Notes: generated from the sequence alone by a model not told the origin. Positions 20,571 to 32,959 are shown, numbered from the stretch's first letter. The stretch: DNA of 58,000 nucleotides from DASRDU01 sp035560235 (GCA_035560235.1 DATMAG010000057.1:1-58000); one strand, 5' to 3'. A program made the numbers and translations.

Positions 20571-21497
20571 ATGGAACGACGAGATTTCATCAGGACTGCT
20601 GCCGGAGCCACGCTCGGCGCAGTGGCCGCAGACAGTGTCCTGACAACTGAAGGCAGCGCGGCTCCGGCAAAACCGAAGGGCAAATATCACATTCGTTACG
20701 CGCCGCACCTGACGATTCTGAGCGATCAGAAAAGGCCCGATTACCTGACCATTCCGCAGCGGCTCGAACTCATCGCCGAACACGGCTTCGATGCGGTCGA
20801 ATACAACAGTCTGTATCAGCACCCGTTCAATGAAATCGAAGAGATCAGAAAGAAGATGGACAGTCTCGGCATCGAGATGGGCATTTTCGTCTGCAATCCC
20901 GATGGCTGGACTGATGCCGGAGTCGTCAATCCGAAACATCACGAGAAGTTTCTGCAACAGGTCAGGCGCGCCATCGAGATTCACAAAATCATCGGCAACC
21001 GTTCAGTCACGACGCTGACCGGGATGGCTGTGCCGGGGATGTCGCGCAGCGTGGCGCGCGCCAACATCGTTGACGGCTTCAAAAAAGCGGCTGACCTGCT
21101 GGCGACGACAAAGCTGCGCCTTGTAGTCGAACCGCTCAATCACCTTGACCATCCGGGCTTTTATATGACCCACGCGGATGAGTTGTACGAAGTGATTGAT
21201 CGCGTCAGCAGCCCGAACGTGCGGATGCTCTTTGATCTCTATCACCTGCAGATCACGCAGGGCAATCTGATCAACAGCTTCCGCCAGTGCGTGAAACTGG
21301 TCGGCTACATTCAGAGCGGAGACGTGCCGGGCCGCAAGGAACCGGGCACGGGCGAAGTCAATTATCGCAATGTGCTGAAGGCGATTTATGACGCCGGATA
21401 CACTGACATTCTCGGCATGGAACACGGCACTTCGCTGCCCGGCAGAGCCGGAGTACTGAAAATGTTTGAGGCTTACAAGCAGGCCGATGCCTGGTAA
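20571..21497 (+). CDS. Tat-exported hydroxypyruvate isomerase-like TIM-barrel protein
   Basis: This 308-residue protein starts at ATG 20571, with GAGGAGA 8 bases before. The N-terminus has a twin-arginine motif (MERRDFIRTAAGATLGAVAA), so the protein is probably exported folded. The rest is a xylose isomerase-like TIM barrel with metal-ligand candidates in VVEPLNHLDH (Glu), MLFDLYHLQ (Asp/His) and GMEHG (Glu). It resembles hydroxypyruvate isomerase (Hyi) more than sugar epimerases. Secreted relatives with this layout are common in Planctomycetes and Acidobacteria, usually without a proven substrate. It follows the CRTAC-like gene by 25 bases. An isomerase role is likely, its sugar or acid is not known. 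Confidence 0.75.
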   Translation: MERRDFIRTAAGATLGAVAADSVLTTEGSAAPAKPKGKYHIRYAPHLTILSDQKRPDYLTIPQRLELIAEHGFDAVEYNSLYQHPFNEIEEIRKKMDSLGIEMGIFVCNPDGWTDAGVVNPKHHEKFLQQVRRAIEIHKIIGNRSVTTLTGMAVPGMSRSVARANIVDGFKKAADLLATTKLRLVVEPLNHLDHPGFYMTHADELYEVIDRVSSPNVRMLFDLYHLQITQGNLINSFRQCVKLVGYIQSGDVPGRKEPGTGEVNYRNVLKAIYDAGYTDILGMEHGTSLPGRAGVLKMFEAYKQADAW

Positions 21498-21659
21498 GCC
21501 GCCACCGCCCAAACAGCGCGGAACCGCGCGCCAGCCCCGAGCGTAAAGCTGCACGTCAGTTGAAATCCTCTTCACTGCGGCTGCCCGGATTCAGAATCAT
21601 CACAGGCAGCCGCAGCAGTTTCATCAGACCACATTGAATTTTCAGCGAAAGGATTTGAG

Positions 21660-23780
21660 ATGAGAAAGCTGGCGTATGCTTTATCTTTGATCACAGCCCT
21701 TTTTTTTGGAACCACTATGATTACTGCTCAGGACGATTCCGTTCCCGTCAAACCGCCGGTCGCCCGCAAAGCGCCGAAAACAACCACGACGCACGGTGAC
21801 ACGCTGACCGACGATTATTTCTGGCTGCGCGAAAAGAGCAGCCCTGAAGTCATCAAATATCTCGAAGACGAAAACAGATACACCGATGCGGTGATGAAAC
21901 CGACCGAAGCGTTTCAGGAAGCGCTTTACAAGGAGATGCTCGCGCGCATCAAGGAGACTGACCTGAGCGTGCCGGTGAAGGACGGCGAATACTTCTATTA
22001 TTCGCGCACCGAGCAGGGCAAACAGTACCCGATCCTCTGCCGCAAAAAAGGCAGTCTGAAATCGCCGGAGGAGATCACGCTGGATGTGAATGAACTGGCC
22101 GCAGGCAAACAGTTCATGTCGGTTGGCTCATACAACATCAGCGATGACGGCCACCTGCTCGCCTATTCAACCGATGACACGGGCTTTCGTCAGTACAAGC
22201 TGTTCGTCAAGGATCTGCGCACAAATCAGACTACGCCTGCGATTGCCGAGCGCGTGACTTCGGTGGCGTGGGCCGCTGACAACAAAACGCTTTTTTATAC
22301 AACCGAAGATGCGGTCACGAAACGATCAGACAAATTCTTTCGCCAGGCGCTCGGACAAAAGGAAGGCGAACTGCTCTTTGAAGAGAAGGACGAACTCTAT
22401 CGTATCTTTGCCGGAAAGAGCCGCAGCAAAGGCTACATCTTTCTGACTTCGGCCAGTTCGACAACTTCAGAGACGCGCTACATTGCGGCTGACAAACCGA
22501 CCGGCGCGCTCAAAGTGCTGCTGCCGCGCGAACAGAATCACGAATATTACGTGGATCATCACGGCCAGTATTTTTACATTCGCACGAACGACAAGGGCCG
22601 CAACTTCCGCCTCGTCACTGCGCCGGTGAGCGATCCCGACAAAAAGAACTGGAAGGAAGTGCTGCCGCATCGTGACGCGGTGATGCTCGAAGACATTGAC
22701 TGCTTCGCCGGGCATCTGGTGATTTACGAACGCGAGAACGGTTTGCAGAAGCTCAAAATCACCGACCTCGCCAGCAACAAGTCGCATTACATCGAATTCC
22801 CCGAACCGGTCTATTCGGCCTTTGGCAATGCCAACCCGGAATTCAACACGACGAAATTCCGCTTCAGCTATCAGTCATTCATCACGCCGAATTCAATCTT
22901 TGAATACGACGTGAAGACGCGCCAGCGCGAACTGCTCAAGGAACAGCCCGTCCTCGGCGGTTACGACCGCAGGCAGTACCAGTCAGAACGCGTTTATGCG
23001 ACGGCTTCTGACGGCACGAAGATTCCGGTTTCGCTTGTTTACAAAAAGGGCGTGAAGCGCGACGGCAGCGCGCCGATGCTGCTTTACGCTTACGGTTCGT
23101 ATGGCATTTCGATGCCGGTCAGCTTTTCGTCCAACCGGCTGAGTCTGCTTGATCGCGGCGTGGTGTATGCGCTCGCGCACATTCGCGGCGGCGGCGATAT
23201 GGGCAAGATCTGGCACGAGCAGGGCCGACTGATGCACAAGAAAAACACCTTCACCGATTTCATCGCCTGCGCCGAACATCTGATCAGGGAAAAATACACG
23301 AACAAAGACCGGCTGGTGATTCAGGGCGGCAGCGCCGGAGGGCTGCTGATGGGCGCAGTCACGAACATGCGGCCTGATCTATTCAGGGCCGTCGTGTCGC
23401 AGGTTCCGTTTGTGGACGTGATGAACACAATGCTTGATGCATCACTGCCGCTGACGGTGGGCGAGTATCTGGAATGGGGCAACCCGAACGAGAAGGAAGC
23501 CTACTTTTACATGAAATCCTATTCGCCCTACGACAACATTGAAGCGAAGAATTACCCGAACATTCTGGTCAGGACCTCGCTCAATGACAGTCAGGTGATG
23601 TACTGGGAACCGGCGAAGTATGTGGCAAAGCTGCGCGCGATGAAGACCGATAAAAACGTGCTGCTGCTCAAAACCAATATGGGCGCAGGTCACGGCGGCG
23701 CATCAGGCCGTTATGACGCGCTGAGGGAAACGGCGTTTGATTACGCATTCATTCTCAGTCAGGTGGGCATTACGAAGTAA
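21660..23780 (+). CDS. S9A prolyl oligopeptidase family serine peptidase
   Basis: This 706-residue protein has a signal peptide (about 1-24), an N-terminal beta-propeller part and a C-terminal alpha/beta-hydrolase domain. The catalytic triad is readable: Ser558 in GGSAGG, Asp643 in LNDSQV and His678 in GAGHGG. The length and motif spacing match prolyl oligopeptidase/oligopeptidase B. These enzymes cut short peptides, often after proline, and the propeller excludes folded proteins. Export to the periplasm fits peptide scavenging. The start has AAAGGA upstream. It is probably monocistronic, with a strong hairpin 24 bases after the stop. Confidence 0.9.
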   Translation: MRKLAYALSLITALFFGTTMITAQDDSVPVKPPVARKAPKTTTTHGDTLTDDYFWLREKSSPEVIKYLEDENRYTDAVMKPTEAFQEALYKEMLARIKETDLSVPVKDGEYFYYSRTEQGKQYPILCRKKGSLKSPEEITLDVNELAAGKQFMSVGSYNISDDGHLLAYSTDDTGFRQYKLFVKDLRTNQTTPAIAERVTSVAWAADNKTLFYTTEDAVTKRSDKFFRQALGQKEGELLFEEKDELYRIFAGKSRSKGYIFLTSASSTTSETRYIAADKPTGALKVLLPREQNHEYYVDHHGQYFYIRTNDKGRNFRLVTAPVSDPDKKNWKEVLPHRDAVMLEDIDCFAGHLVIYERENGLQKLKITDLASNKSHYIEFPEPVYSAFGNANPEFNTTKFRFSYQSFITPNSIFEYDVKTRQRELLKEQPVLGGYDRRQYQSERVYATASDGTKIPVSLVYKKGVKRDGSAPMLLYAYGSYGISMPVSFSSNRLSLLDRGVVYALAHIRGGGDMGKIWHEQGRLMHKKNTFTDFIACAEHLIREKYTNKDRLVIQGGSAGGLLMGAVTNMRPDLFRAVVSQVPFVDVMNTMLDASLPLTVGEYLEWGNPNEKEAYFYMKSYSPYDNIEAKNYPNILVRTSLNDSQVMYWEPAKYVAKLRAMKTDKNVLLLKTNMGAGHGGASGRYDALRETAFDYAFILSQVGITK

Positions 23781-23803
23781 GAGCAGAAGAGACTGCCGAT
23801 AAC

Positions 23804-23849
23804 ACTGCGACGGCGGAGCGGATCATTAGCTGATCCGCTCCGCCGCAGT
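23804..23849 (+). terminator. Strong hairpin after the S9 peptidase gene
   Basis: The right arm (23831-23849) pairs with the left arm (23804-23825) over 19 bases, with a 3-base bulge on the left and a 5-base loop (TTAGC, 23826-23830). The core is GCGGAGCGGATCA/TGATCCGCTCCGC. There is no T-run, so it may be an mRNA end-stabilising hairpin rather than an intrinsic terminator. Confidence 0.55.
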
Positions 23850-23964
23850 TGTATCATCTGTGGTCCGGACCGCCCTGATCTGCGGCCAGCGGGCCTGCAG
23901 CAGGCTCAGAGGCGGAAAGAACAGGGCTGATAATTTTCATTTATGCTGACCCCGGTGCGAATGG

Positions 23965-23993
23965 TTGACGTCTCTGTAGTCGAACCATAACAT
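23965..23993 (+). promoter_or_regulatory. Sigma70-like promoter for the coiled-coil gene
   Basis: TTGACG (23965-23970) is separated by 17 bases from TAACAT (23988-23993), about 110 bases before the ATG at 24102. The spacing is optimal and the -35 is near consensus. Confidence 0.55.
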
Positions 23994-24101
23994 TTGCCTG
24001 CACATTGTCATTGCCCGGCGGTTCAGTCATAAAACCAGTGCGGCAACGCTGACATCACTGCTGATCACTGCGTCAGCCAGCCCCGGAGGGAAACAGTTTC
24101 A

Positions 24102-24605
24102 ATGACCAGTGAAGAACTCAATTCCCGCTTCATCAACGTGGCCGATTACCTTGAAAGCATTGCGCGCAGCCTCGATTCACACGAGATTTTTCTCAACCGG
24201 CTGGAAGAGGGCCTGGATGAAATGCGCGAGGGATTGCACGAATTGCGGGGCATCATCCGCACCGCTGTGCGCGCCGGTATCCGCGAACGCAAGCAGCGCC
24301 ACGAACTGGAAGCCGACCTCAGAAAGCAGCAACGTCAGCTTGAAGCTGACCTCAGAAGACAGCAGCAGGAACTTGAAACCAGACTCAAAGAACAGCAGCA
24401 GCAGCTTGAAACCAGGCTCCTCGAACGGCAGCAGCAGCTTGAAGCTGATCTCAGACAGCAGCAGCAGCAGCAGGAAGCCCGGTTCAACGAGCAGATGGTT
24501 GAAATTGAACTGCGGAACGAACAACGACTGAGTCGCATGGAAACCGCCATCGAAAAGCTGGCTGAACTGATGATCTCGAAAAACGACGGCAGCCGGGAAG
24601 CCTGA
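24102..24605 (+). CDS. Hendecad-repeat coiled-coil protein
   Basis: This 167-residue soluble protein has an N-terminal helical part (1-65). Six 11-residue repeats follow from 68 to 133: ELEADLRKQQR, QLEADLRRQQQ, ELETRLKEQQQ, QLETRLLERQQ, QLEADLRQQQQ and QQEARFNEQMV. The 11-residue period gives a nearly straight or right-handed coiled coil. The GGAG in CCCCGGAGGGAAAC lies upstream of the ATG. No signal peptide or TM segment is present. It has its own promoter. It could be a structural or scaffold protein; I do not recognise a family. Confidence 0.7.
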   Translation: MTSEELNSRFINVADYLESIARSLDSHEIFLNRLEEGLDEMREGLHELRGIIRTAVRAGIRERKQRHELEADLRKQQRQLEADLRRQQQELETRLKEQQQQLETRLLERQQQLEADLRQQQQQQEARFNEQMVEIELRNEQRLSRMETAIEKLAELMISKNDGSREA

Positions 24606-24719
24606 CCGGCTGCCTGAAATTCAGCAGTCACACCTGAGCAGTCACTGAAATTTCCATTCATCGGATCCGGCAGGCTCTCTCATTCAAAAGTTGTCATTAC
24701 CTCAACAGGAGCATCCCCA

Positions 24720-26444
<1,725 letters not shown>

Positions 26445-26450
26445 GTCATA

Positions 26451-26996
26451 ATGATGTCCGACAAGGGAGTCAGCCTGATCGCTGCCGCATCATTCCGTAT
26501 GGATTCAGTCGTCACACCCGCAACTCAGGAAATCTTTCTGCGGCTGGCAGCGGCGGCGGCGGCTGGCAGTGTGATCGGCCTGAACCGCGAACTGCACGGC
26601 AAGCCCGCCGGATTGCGCACGCACGCGCTGGTCACGCTCGGTTCAGCCGTCGCGACGCTGGCCTGCCTCCATTACGGAACGCCGAATCAGTTGCCGAACC
26701 AGGACGCGCTGAGCCGCGTCATTCAGGGCATCATCACGGGCATCGGCTTTCTCGGCGCGGGCGTCATTATGCGCGAACAGAGCAGCAGCCGCATCCACGG
26801 CCTGACGACGGCAGCAACCATCTGGGTGGCGGCGAGTCTGGGTATCGTCTGCGCCATCGGGCACTGGCCGCTGGTGCTGATGGCGACCGGCTGGGTGCTG
26901 GCGATTCTGGTGCTGGGCAGCCCGCTTGAAAAGTTCATCTCAAGACTCTGGAAGAGCAATCCGAACAGTCACGACAGCGATCACGAAGATTCCTGA
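26451..26996 (+). CDS. MgtC/SapB family membrane protein
   Basis: This 181-residue protein has four hydrophobic segments in the MgtC order. RLAAAAAAGSVIGLNRELHGKPAGLRTH matches the family's N-terminal helix plus the conserved L-x-RE and K-x-AGLRTH motif. GIITGIGFLGAGVI and TTAATIWVAASLGI are the other two signature blocks. It lies 6 bases after the GMC oxidoreductase stop, so the two may be co-transcribed. The family is linked to acid and Mg2+ stress in pathogens, but its transport activity is disputed. ATG 26499 (MDSVV) is an alternative start. Confidence 0.82.
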   Translation: MMSDKGVSLIAAASFRMDSVVTPATQEIFLRLAAAAAAGSVIGLNRELHGKPAGLRTHALVTLGSAVATLACLHYGTPNQLPNQDALSRVIQGIITGIGFLGAGVIMREQSSSRIHGLTTAATIWVAASLGIVCAIGHWPLVLMATGWVLAILVLGSPLEKFISRLWKSNPNSHDSDHEDS

Positions 26997-27018
26997 TGAT
27001 AACGAGGCTGAAGACACA

Positions 27019-27678
27019 ATGAAAAAAATACTTCTCGCATTCACACTCATCACTTCCCTGCTGCTGCCGGTCGGGTCAGTGGCGCAGAAGAAGAACGCGG
27101 CCAGTGACAAGACCTCAGCCGTTGCGTCAGCCAGGATTGAACCGGCGCGCACGGCCAGCGGGGTGATGAAAGGCAGAGTAATTTCAGTCAGGCGCAGCGA
27201 CTGGATCAACGACGGCACGCCGCTGCTCGATTTCACACTGAGCGAAGCGCGCCTCGCGCGCGGCCATCTGGAATTCATCGGCACCGCTCAGAGCGCGGGC
27301 CAGGCAGGAGCGCAGATGCTCACGGCGCAGCTCGCAGCGACTTCAGCCCGCAGCGCCAATCCCTGGCCGAGCGCCACTTCCGCGACGGCGAAGGAGCGCA
27401 GGGCCGCCGCAAAAAAAGAGCGTGGCGAAGTCAATGAACAGACCCAGTCACTTTACAGCGCGGCTGAAGCGGGCAGCGGCTGCGAACTGCTCTTTCTGAA
27501 ACTCACTCCGCCGGGCGAAAAGACTCCGCTTCAGGTCGGCGTCGTCCTGGCCCACCAGGACAACGCGCGCGGCGAAGAGATCAACCACGCCGTCTGCCGC
27601 ATCGTCAGAGCTTTGACGGCGAAGGGGAATCCGGGAAAGGCAGTGGCAGAACTCAACCGGCTGCTCAGCCGGGAATAG
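27019..27678 (+). CDS. Uncharacterised exported protein
   Basis: The protein is about 219 residues from ATG 27019. The signal peptide (MKKILLAFTLITSLLLPVGS) is clear. Earlier in-frame codons reach back to 26926 within the MgtC gene but do not give a signal peptide. The mature part opens with low-complexity sequence, then a beta-rich stretch (MKGRVISVRRSDWINDGTPL), a disordered Ala/Ser/Lys-rich centre (about 95-150) and an Arg/Glu-rich end. Nothing matches a family I know. It follows the MgtC-like gene by 22 bases. Confidence 0.6.
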   Translation: MKKILLAFTLITSLLLPVGSVAQKKNAASDKTSAVASARIEPARTASGVMKGRVISVRRSDWINDGTPLLDFTLSEARLARGHLEFIGTAQSAGQAGAQMLTAQLAATSARSANPWPSATSATAKERRAAAKKERGEVNEQTQSLYSAAEAGSGCELLFLKLTPPGEKTPLQVGVVLAHQDNARGEEINHAVCRIVRALTAKGNPGKAVAELNRLLSRE

Positions 27679-27785
27679 ACTTTCGCCGCGCTTCACGGGC
27701 GGTCGAGGTCGTTGCCGATCTCCGGCCTGAGCCAGAACGTGCAGGATTGAAATCTGAAGCAATCAATCAATGAAGGTAAGAGAAC

Positions 27786-28163
27786 ATGGCTGCTGAAAGA
27801 GATGAGCTTTTCGATGATGAAGAGAAGGAACCGAAGATAATCGTGCAGAAGAAACTTCCCCCGCAGACCGAAACGATGGATTTGCCGGAGAAAGAGCAGA
27901 AACAGAAAATGCCGAAAAAGAAAAAAGAGTCACCGCCCGAAGCCGCGCCCGCCACCGCACCTGAACAGAAGGCCGCCGAAAAACCCGCGCCAAAACCGAA
28001 ACCCGCTGCCTCGCACGCGGCAAAGAAGATGCGCCCGGTCAGCATTTCAGAAGACACCTACTGGGCGATCAGAAAGAAACTGGTTGACCTCAGAAAGGAA
28101 ACGCCCGTTGATGAAGTGCTGGAAGAGGCTGTCAGGCTCTGGATCAGGCACAAGTCAGGATGA
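27786..28163 (+). CDS. Lys/Glu/Pro-rich protein with RHH-like C-terminus
   Basis: This 125-residue protein has a long highly charged N-terminal part (about 1-80, rich in K, E, P and A) with no fold signal. The C-terminal 45 residues, VSISEDTYWAIRKKLVDLRK... EVLEEAVRLWI, have the strand-helix-helix pattern of ribbon-helix-helix DNA-binding proteins. Its stop overlaps the start of the PIG-L deacetylase by 4 bases (ATGA). It could be a local regulator or a basic nucleoid-like protein. There is no toxin partner next to it, so an antitoxin role is not supported. Confidence 0.55.
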   Translation: MAAERDELFDDEEKEPKIIVQKKLPPQTETMDLPEKEQKQKMPKKKKESPPEAAPATAPEQKAAEKPAPKPKPAASHAAKKMRPVSISEDTYWAIRKKLVDLRKETPVDEVLEEAVRLWIRHKSG

Positions 28164-28942
28164 GCCGCTCAGACAACAACGTGCTGGCCTTCTTCGCGCA
28201 CCCGGACGATGCCGAATTTCTGTGCGCAGGGACTCTGGCGCGACTGAAGGAACGAGGCTGCCGGATTCAGATTGCCACGATGACCGCCGGCGACGGCGGC
28301 AGCGCGGAACTGCCGAACGCAGAGATTGCACGCATCAGACTGGACGAAACCGCGCGGGCTGCAGCCTTGCTCGAAGCTGATTATCAGTGCGCGGGCCTGC
28401 CCGATTTCTTTTTCAACTACGACGCGCCCACGCTGCGCCGCGTGATTGAAATCATTCGTCAGGTGAACCCGGCCATAGTCTTCACGCATTCGCCTGACGA
28501 TTACATGGTTGATCACGAGACGGCGAGCCGCCTGGTGCGGGCGGCCTGTTTCGCCGCGCCCGCGCCGAATGCGAAGACCGGGGCCGCCGACGCTGCGCCG
28601 CCCATCGCGGGCATTCCGCATCTCTACTACGCCGATCCCCTCGAAGGCAAAGACATTCTGGGCCGGCCGATTGCGCCGGGCTTTTACGTGGATGTTTCCG
28701 GCGCGATTGAACTCAAGGCGCAGATGCTGGCCTGTCACACGAGCCAGCGCGAATGGCTGCGCGTGCAGCACGGGATGGATCATTACCTCGAATCAATGAG
28801 AGAGTGGGCCGCTCATCGCGGCGCTGAAGCCGGCGTGCCGTATGCCGAAGCCTTTCGCCAGCATCTCGGCCACGCTTATCCGCAGAACAACAGACTCACT
28901 GAAATCATCGGCGTTATTAACCCGACAACATCAGAACCATGA
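28160..28942 (+). CDS. PIG-L (LmbE-like) family deacetylase
   Basis: This 260-residue protein has AHPDD at 13-17, the zinc motif of PIG-L/LmbE deacetylases, a second conserved block (TFTHSPDDYMVDHETASRLV) and a conserved later His. These enzymes remove acetyl groups from N-acetylglucosamine-containing molecules. Both ends overlap neighbours by 4 bases (ATGA with the RHH-like gene; ATGA with the 3-keto-disaccharide hydrolase-like gene), so all three are translated together. The context of sugar enzymes suggests carbohydrate processing rather than a cofactor (mycothiol/bacillithiol) role. It is cytosolic. Confidence 0.82.
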   Translation: MSRSDNNVLAFFAHPDDAEFLCAGTLARLKERGCRIQIATMTAGDGGSAELPNAEIARIRLDETARAAALLEADYQCAGLPDFFFNYDAPTLRRVIEIIRQVNPAIVFTHSPDDYMVDHETASRLVRAACFAAPAPNAKTGAADAAPPIAGIPHLYYADPLEGKDILGRPIAPGFYVDVSGAIELKAQMLACHTSQREWLRVQHGMDHYLESMREWAAHRGAEAGVPYAEAFRQHLGHAYPQNNRLTEIIGVINPTTSEP

Positions 28943-29583
28943 AATTACTGAGCATTCTGCTTGCACTCTCACTCATCGTTATGGCCGCAGACAAAAACGA
29001 CGAAAAGGGTTTTGTTCCGCTCTTCAACGGCAGGGACCTGAGCGGCTGGAAGCTCGTGGGCGGGCACGGCCCCGGTTACGTGGTCAGAGACGGCCTGCTC
29101 GTTTGCCCCGCTGACGGCGGAGGCAATCTCTTTACTGAAAAAGAGTACGCGAACTTTGTCCTTCGCTTTGAATTCAAAATTGAACCGGGCGGCAACAACG
29201 GCGTCGGCATTCGCGCGCCGTATGAAGGCGACGCCGCTTATCAGGGCATGGAGATTCAGATCCTCGACGATCAGCACGAACGCTACAAAGGCAGAATCAG
29301 ATCAGAGCAGCATCACGGCTCGGTCTATGACGTGATTCCGGCGCGCACAGGCTTTCTCAAACCCGCCGGTGAATGGAACGAGGAAGAGATTACCGCCAAT
29401 GGCAGCCGCATTCGCGTCAGACTCAACGGCGTAATCATTCTCGACGCCGATCTGAACATCGTGCAGGAGGAAGCCGTGCTGAAAAAACATCCGGGCCTCC
29501 GGCGCAAAAGCGGTCACATCGGCTTTCTCGGTCACGGCTCCCTTGTCGAATTTCGCAACATCAGAATCAGGACATTGTCCTGA
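28939..29583 (+). CDS. 3-keto-disaccharide hydrolase-like (DUF1080) protein
   Basis: This 214-residue exported protein has a signal peptide (about 1-17) and one DUF1080 domain, with FVPLFNGRDLSGWK near the start and QGMEIQILDDQHE and FRNIRIR later. The fold is a lectin/laminarinase-like beta-sandwich; characterised members cleave 3-keto-glycosides. It is translationally coupled to the PIG-L gene and is followed, after a repeat hairpin, by a Gfo/Idh/MocA oxidoreductase. In known pathways such oxidoreductases make the 3-keto sugar. The pairing fits a 3-keto-glycoside route, which is inference. Its substrate is not known. Confidence 0.82.
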   Translation: MKLLSILLALSLIVMAADKNDEKGFVPLFNGRDLSGWKLVGGHGPGYVVRDGLLVCPADGGGNLFTEKEYANFVLRFEFKIEPGGNNGVGIRAPYEGDAAYQGMEIQILDDQHERYKGRIRSEQHHGSVYDVIPARTGFLKPAGEWNEEEITANGSRIRVRLNGVIILDADLNIVQEEAVLKKHPGLRRKSGHIGFLGHGSLVEFRNIRIRTLS

Positions 29584-29594
29584 ACAACAGAACT

Positions 29595-29645
29595 GACAGG
29601 ATTCACAGGATATATTTCAAACTCGTCCATCCTGCCCATCCTGTC
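29595..29645. repeat. Copy of the GACAGGATTCACAGGAT inverted repeat
   Basis: GACAGGATTCACAGGAT (29595-29611) pairs with ATCCTGcccATCCTGTC (29629-29645) at 14 of 17 positions, 12 bases after a stop codon. A similar pair occurs at 41895-41957. Confidence 0.6.
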
Positions 29646-29666
29646 CATCTTTCCTGAGGAATTGAA

Positions 29667-30698
29667 ATGGAAAAACTCGGAGTTGGGATGATCGGAACCG
29701 GCTGGGTTTCCGGTGAACACATCAAGGCTTTTCAGAAGAATCCGCACACTGAAGTCATCGGCATCTGCAGCCGCGACAGGGCGCGGGCCGAAGCTCAGGC
29801 GCAGGAGATGGGACTGAAGAACTGTCGCGGCTACGACAATCTGAGCGAGATGCTCAGGGACGACCGCATCAGAATCGTTTCGATCTGCACGCCGCATCAT
29901 CAGCACGCCGAACAGGCCATTGAATCAGCCGCTGCGGGCAGACACCTGCTGATTGAAAAACCGATTGCCATCAACCTGGCGAGCCTGCGCGAACTGCAGC
30001 GCACGATTGAGCAGACAAAGGTCAAAACCGTCGTCAGCTTTGTGCTGCGCTGGAATCCGCTCTTTGACAACATCAGGGCGATGCTCGCCGATGGCGCGAT
30101 TGGCAATGTGTTTTATGCCGAAGTTGATTACCTGCACGGCATCGGCCCCTGGTACAAGCAGTATCCCTGGAACATCAAAAAGGAGATTGGCGCGAGCAAC
30201 CTGCTCACTGCCGGATGCCACGCCATTGACGGGCTGCGCTGGTTTGTCGGGCTGGAAAAAGAGGTCGTCGAGGTTTCGGCTTACGCGAATTACAGCAAAA
30301 ACAATCCGCTCAATTACGAGTACGAACCGAACAGCATCACGATGATGAAGTTCGCTGACGGCACCATCGGCAAGACGGGCTGCTCGGTTGAATGCGTGAT
30401 GCCTTACGAATTCAACATCAAACTGCTCGGTGATGAAGGCACGATTCGCAATAATCAGGTCTGGTCGAAGCGCAAATTTCCCGGACAGACCGGCTGGGCG
30501 ACGGTACCGACTGTGATGCCTGACAGCGGCGACGTGTCGCATCATCCGTTCATCGGTGAAATCAATCATCTGGTTGACTGCATCCTGACTGACACCGAAT
30601 CGCACGTGAACGTGGCCGATGCCGTGAAGACACACGAGATTTGTCTCGCTTCGGAAATCTCAGCGCAGGAAGGCAGGCCCGTAAAACTGCCGCTGTGA
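29667..30698 (+). CDS. Gfo/Idh/MocA family NAD(P)-dependent oxidoreductase
   Basis: This 343-residue protein has an N-terminal Rossmann motif (VGMIGTGWVSG at about 6-16), the EKP motif (LLIEKPIAIN) and the C-terminal beta-sheet domain of this family (FYAEVDYLHGI... LLTAGCHAIDGLRW). Family members oxidise or reduce sugar carbons and often make or use 3-keto sugars. It lies 83 bases after the DUF1080 gene, separated by an inverted repeat, and is followed by a sodium symporter. The gene order suggests uptake, 3-keto formation and hydrolysis of a glycoside. The substrate cannot be read from the sequence. It is cytosolic with no signal. Confidence 0.85.
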   Translation: MEKLGVGMIGTGWVSGEHIKAFQKNPHTEVIGICSRDRARAEAQAQEMGLKNCRGYDNLSEMLRDDRIRIVSICTPHHQHAEQAIESAAAGRHLLIEKPIAINLASLRELQRTIEQTKVKTVVSFVLRWNPLFDNIRAMLADGAIGNVFYAEVDYLHGIGPWYKQYPWNIKKEIGASNLLTAGCHAIDGLRWFVGLEKEVVEVSAYANYSKNNPLNYEYEPNSITMMKFADGTIGKTGCSVECVMPYEFNIKLLGDEGTIRNNQVWSKRKFPGQTGWATVPTVMPDSGDVSHHPFIGEINHLVDCILTDTESHVNVADAVKTHEICLASEISAQEGRPVKLPL

Positions 30699-30859
30699 AG
30701 TGAGGAGAACGCAGAGCAGATTCAGTTCCAATCCGGAGCATCAGGCCGACTGAGTGAGTTATGCTGAGGCCTGTCGGATACTCATTGCGGCCAGACTGAC
30801 AGTGATGGATCGAAAGCGGCCTGTCTTTTTTTACCGGGACTTCGGGTTCAAATAAGCGC

Positions 30860-30882
30860 GACCTCCGTCAAAGCCGGAGGTC
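30860..30882. repeat. Small perfect hairpin upstream of the symporter
   Basis: GACCTCCG (30860-30867) and CGGAGGTC (30875-30882) form a perfect 8-base stem with loop TCAAAGC, 50 bases before the symporter start. The 3' arm contains GGAGGT, a Shine-Dalgarno look-alike, so it could tie up ribosomes or simply be an operator. Confidence 0.4.
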
Positions 30883-30931
30883 AGAACAAGACCACTCAAA
30901 CCCTGATTTCACCTGAAAGGCAACGGAGACT

Positions 30932-32635
<1,704 letters not shown>

Positions 32636-32668
32636 ATGGTCACAGAGGAGACGGGAAGGAGATCAACA

Positions 32669-32959
32669 ATGGGACTGGATATCCGACTGCCGATTGGACT
32701 GATGTTCGCTGTTCTTGGCCTGATGCTCGCAGTGTTCGGACTCTTCGGAGACAAGTCAGTCTATCAGCGTTCGCTCGGCGTCAACATCAATCTGTGGTGG
32801 GGACTGGTGATGCTTCTCTTCGGAGTAATCATGCTTGTGCTCGGGCGGCGCGGTTCAGGCGCGATGAAATCATCTGAGGCAAGCCCTGAGGGTCGCCTGA
32901 TCGAAGAGCGCGAACACCGAACCGGGCTGGAACACGAAAACACGCGGCGCGGACACTGA
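32669..32959 (+). CDS. Small two-TM membrane protein
   Basis: This 96-residue protein starts at ATG 32669, with AAGGAGA 9 bases before. Its two hydrophobic segments (IGLMFAVLGLMLAVFGLF and LWWGLVMLLFGVIMLVLG) are joined by a short loop. The C-terminus is charged and disordered (EEREHRTGLEHENTRRGH). It follows the sodium symporter by 33 bases and may be its accessory subunit or simply co-transcribed. No family was recognised. Confidence 0.6.
   Translation: MGLDIRLPIGLMFAVLGLMLAVFGLFGDKSVYQRSLGVNINLWWGLVMLLFGVIMLVLGRRGSGAMKSSEASPEGRLIEEREHRTGLEHENTRRGH

Larger units (their letters stand above)
23781..24101. other. Intergenic region with terminator hairpin and promoter
   Basis: This 321-base gap has no gene. 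It holds the hairpin at 23804-23849 close to the peptidase stop and the promoter at 23965-23993, listed separately. I found nothing else in it. Confidence 0.5.

Noticed and set aside
27786..28163. Antitoxin role for the RHH-like protein
   Set aside because: There is no toxin gene beside it; the next gene is a PIG-L deacetylase.
30780..30840. Possible intrinsic terminator ending in a T-run near 30827
   Set aside because: The best stem is only GACAG/CTGTC (five pairs with a long loop), too weak to call.
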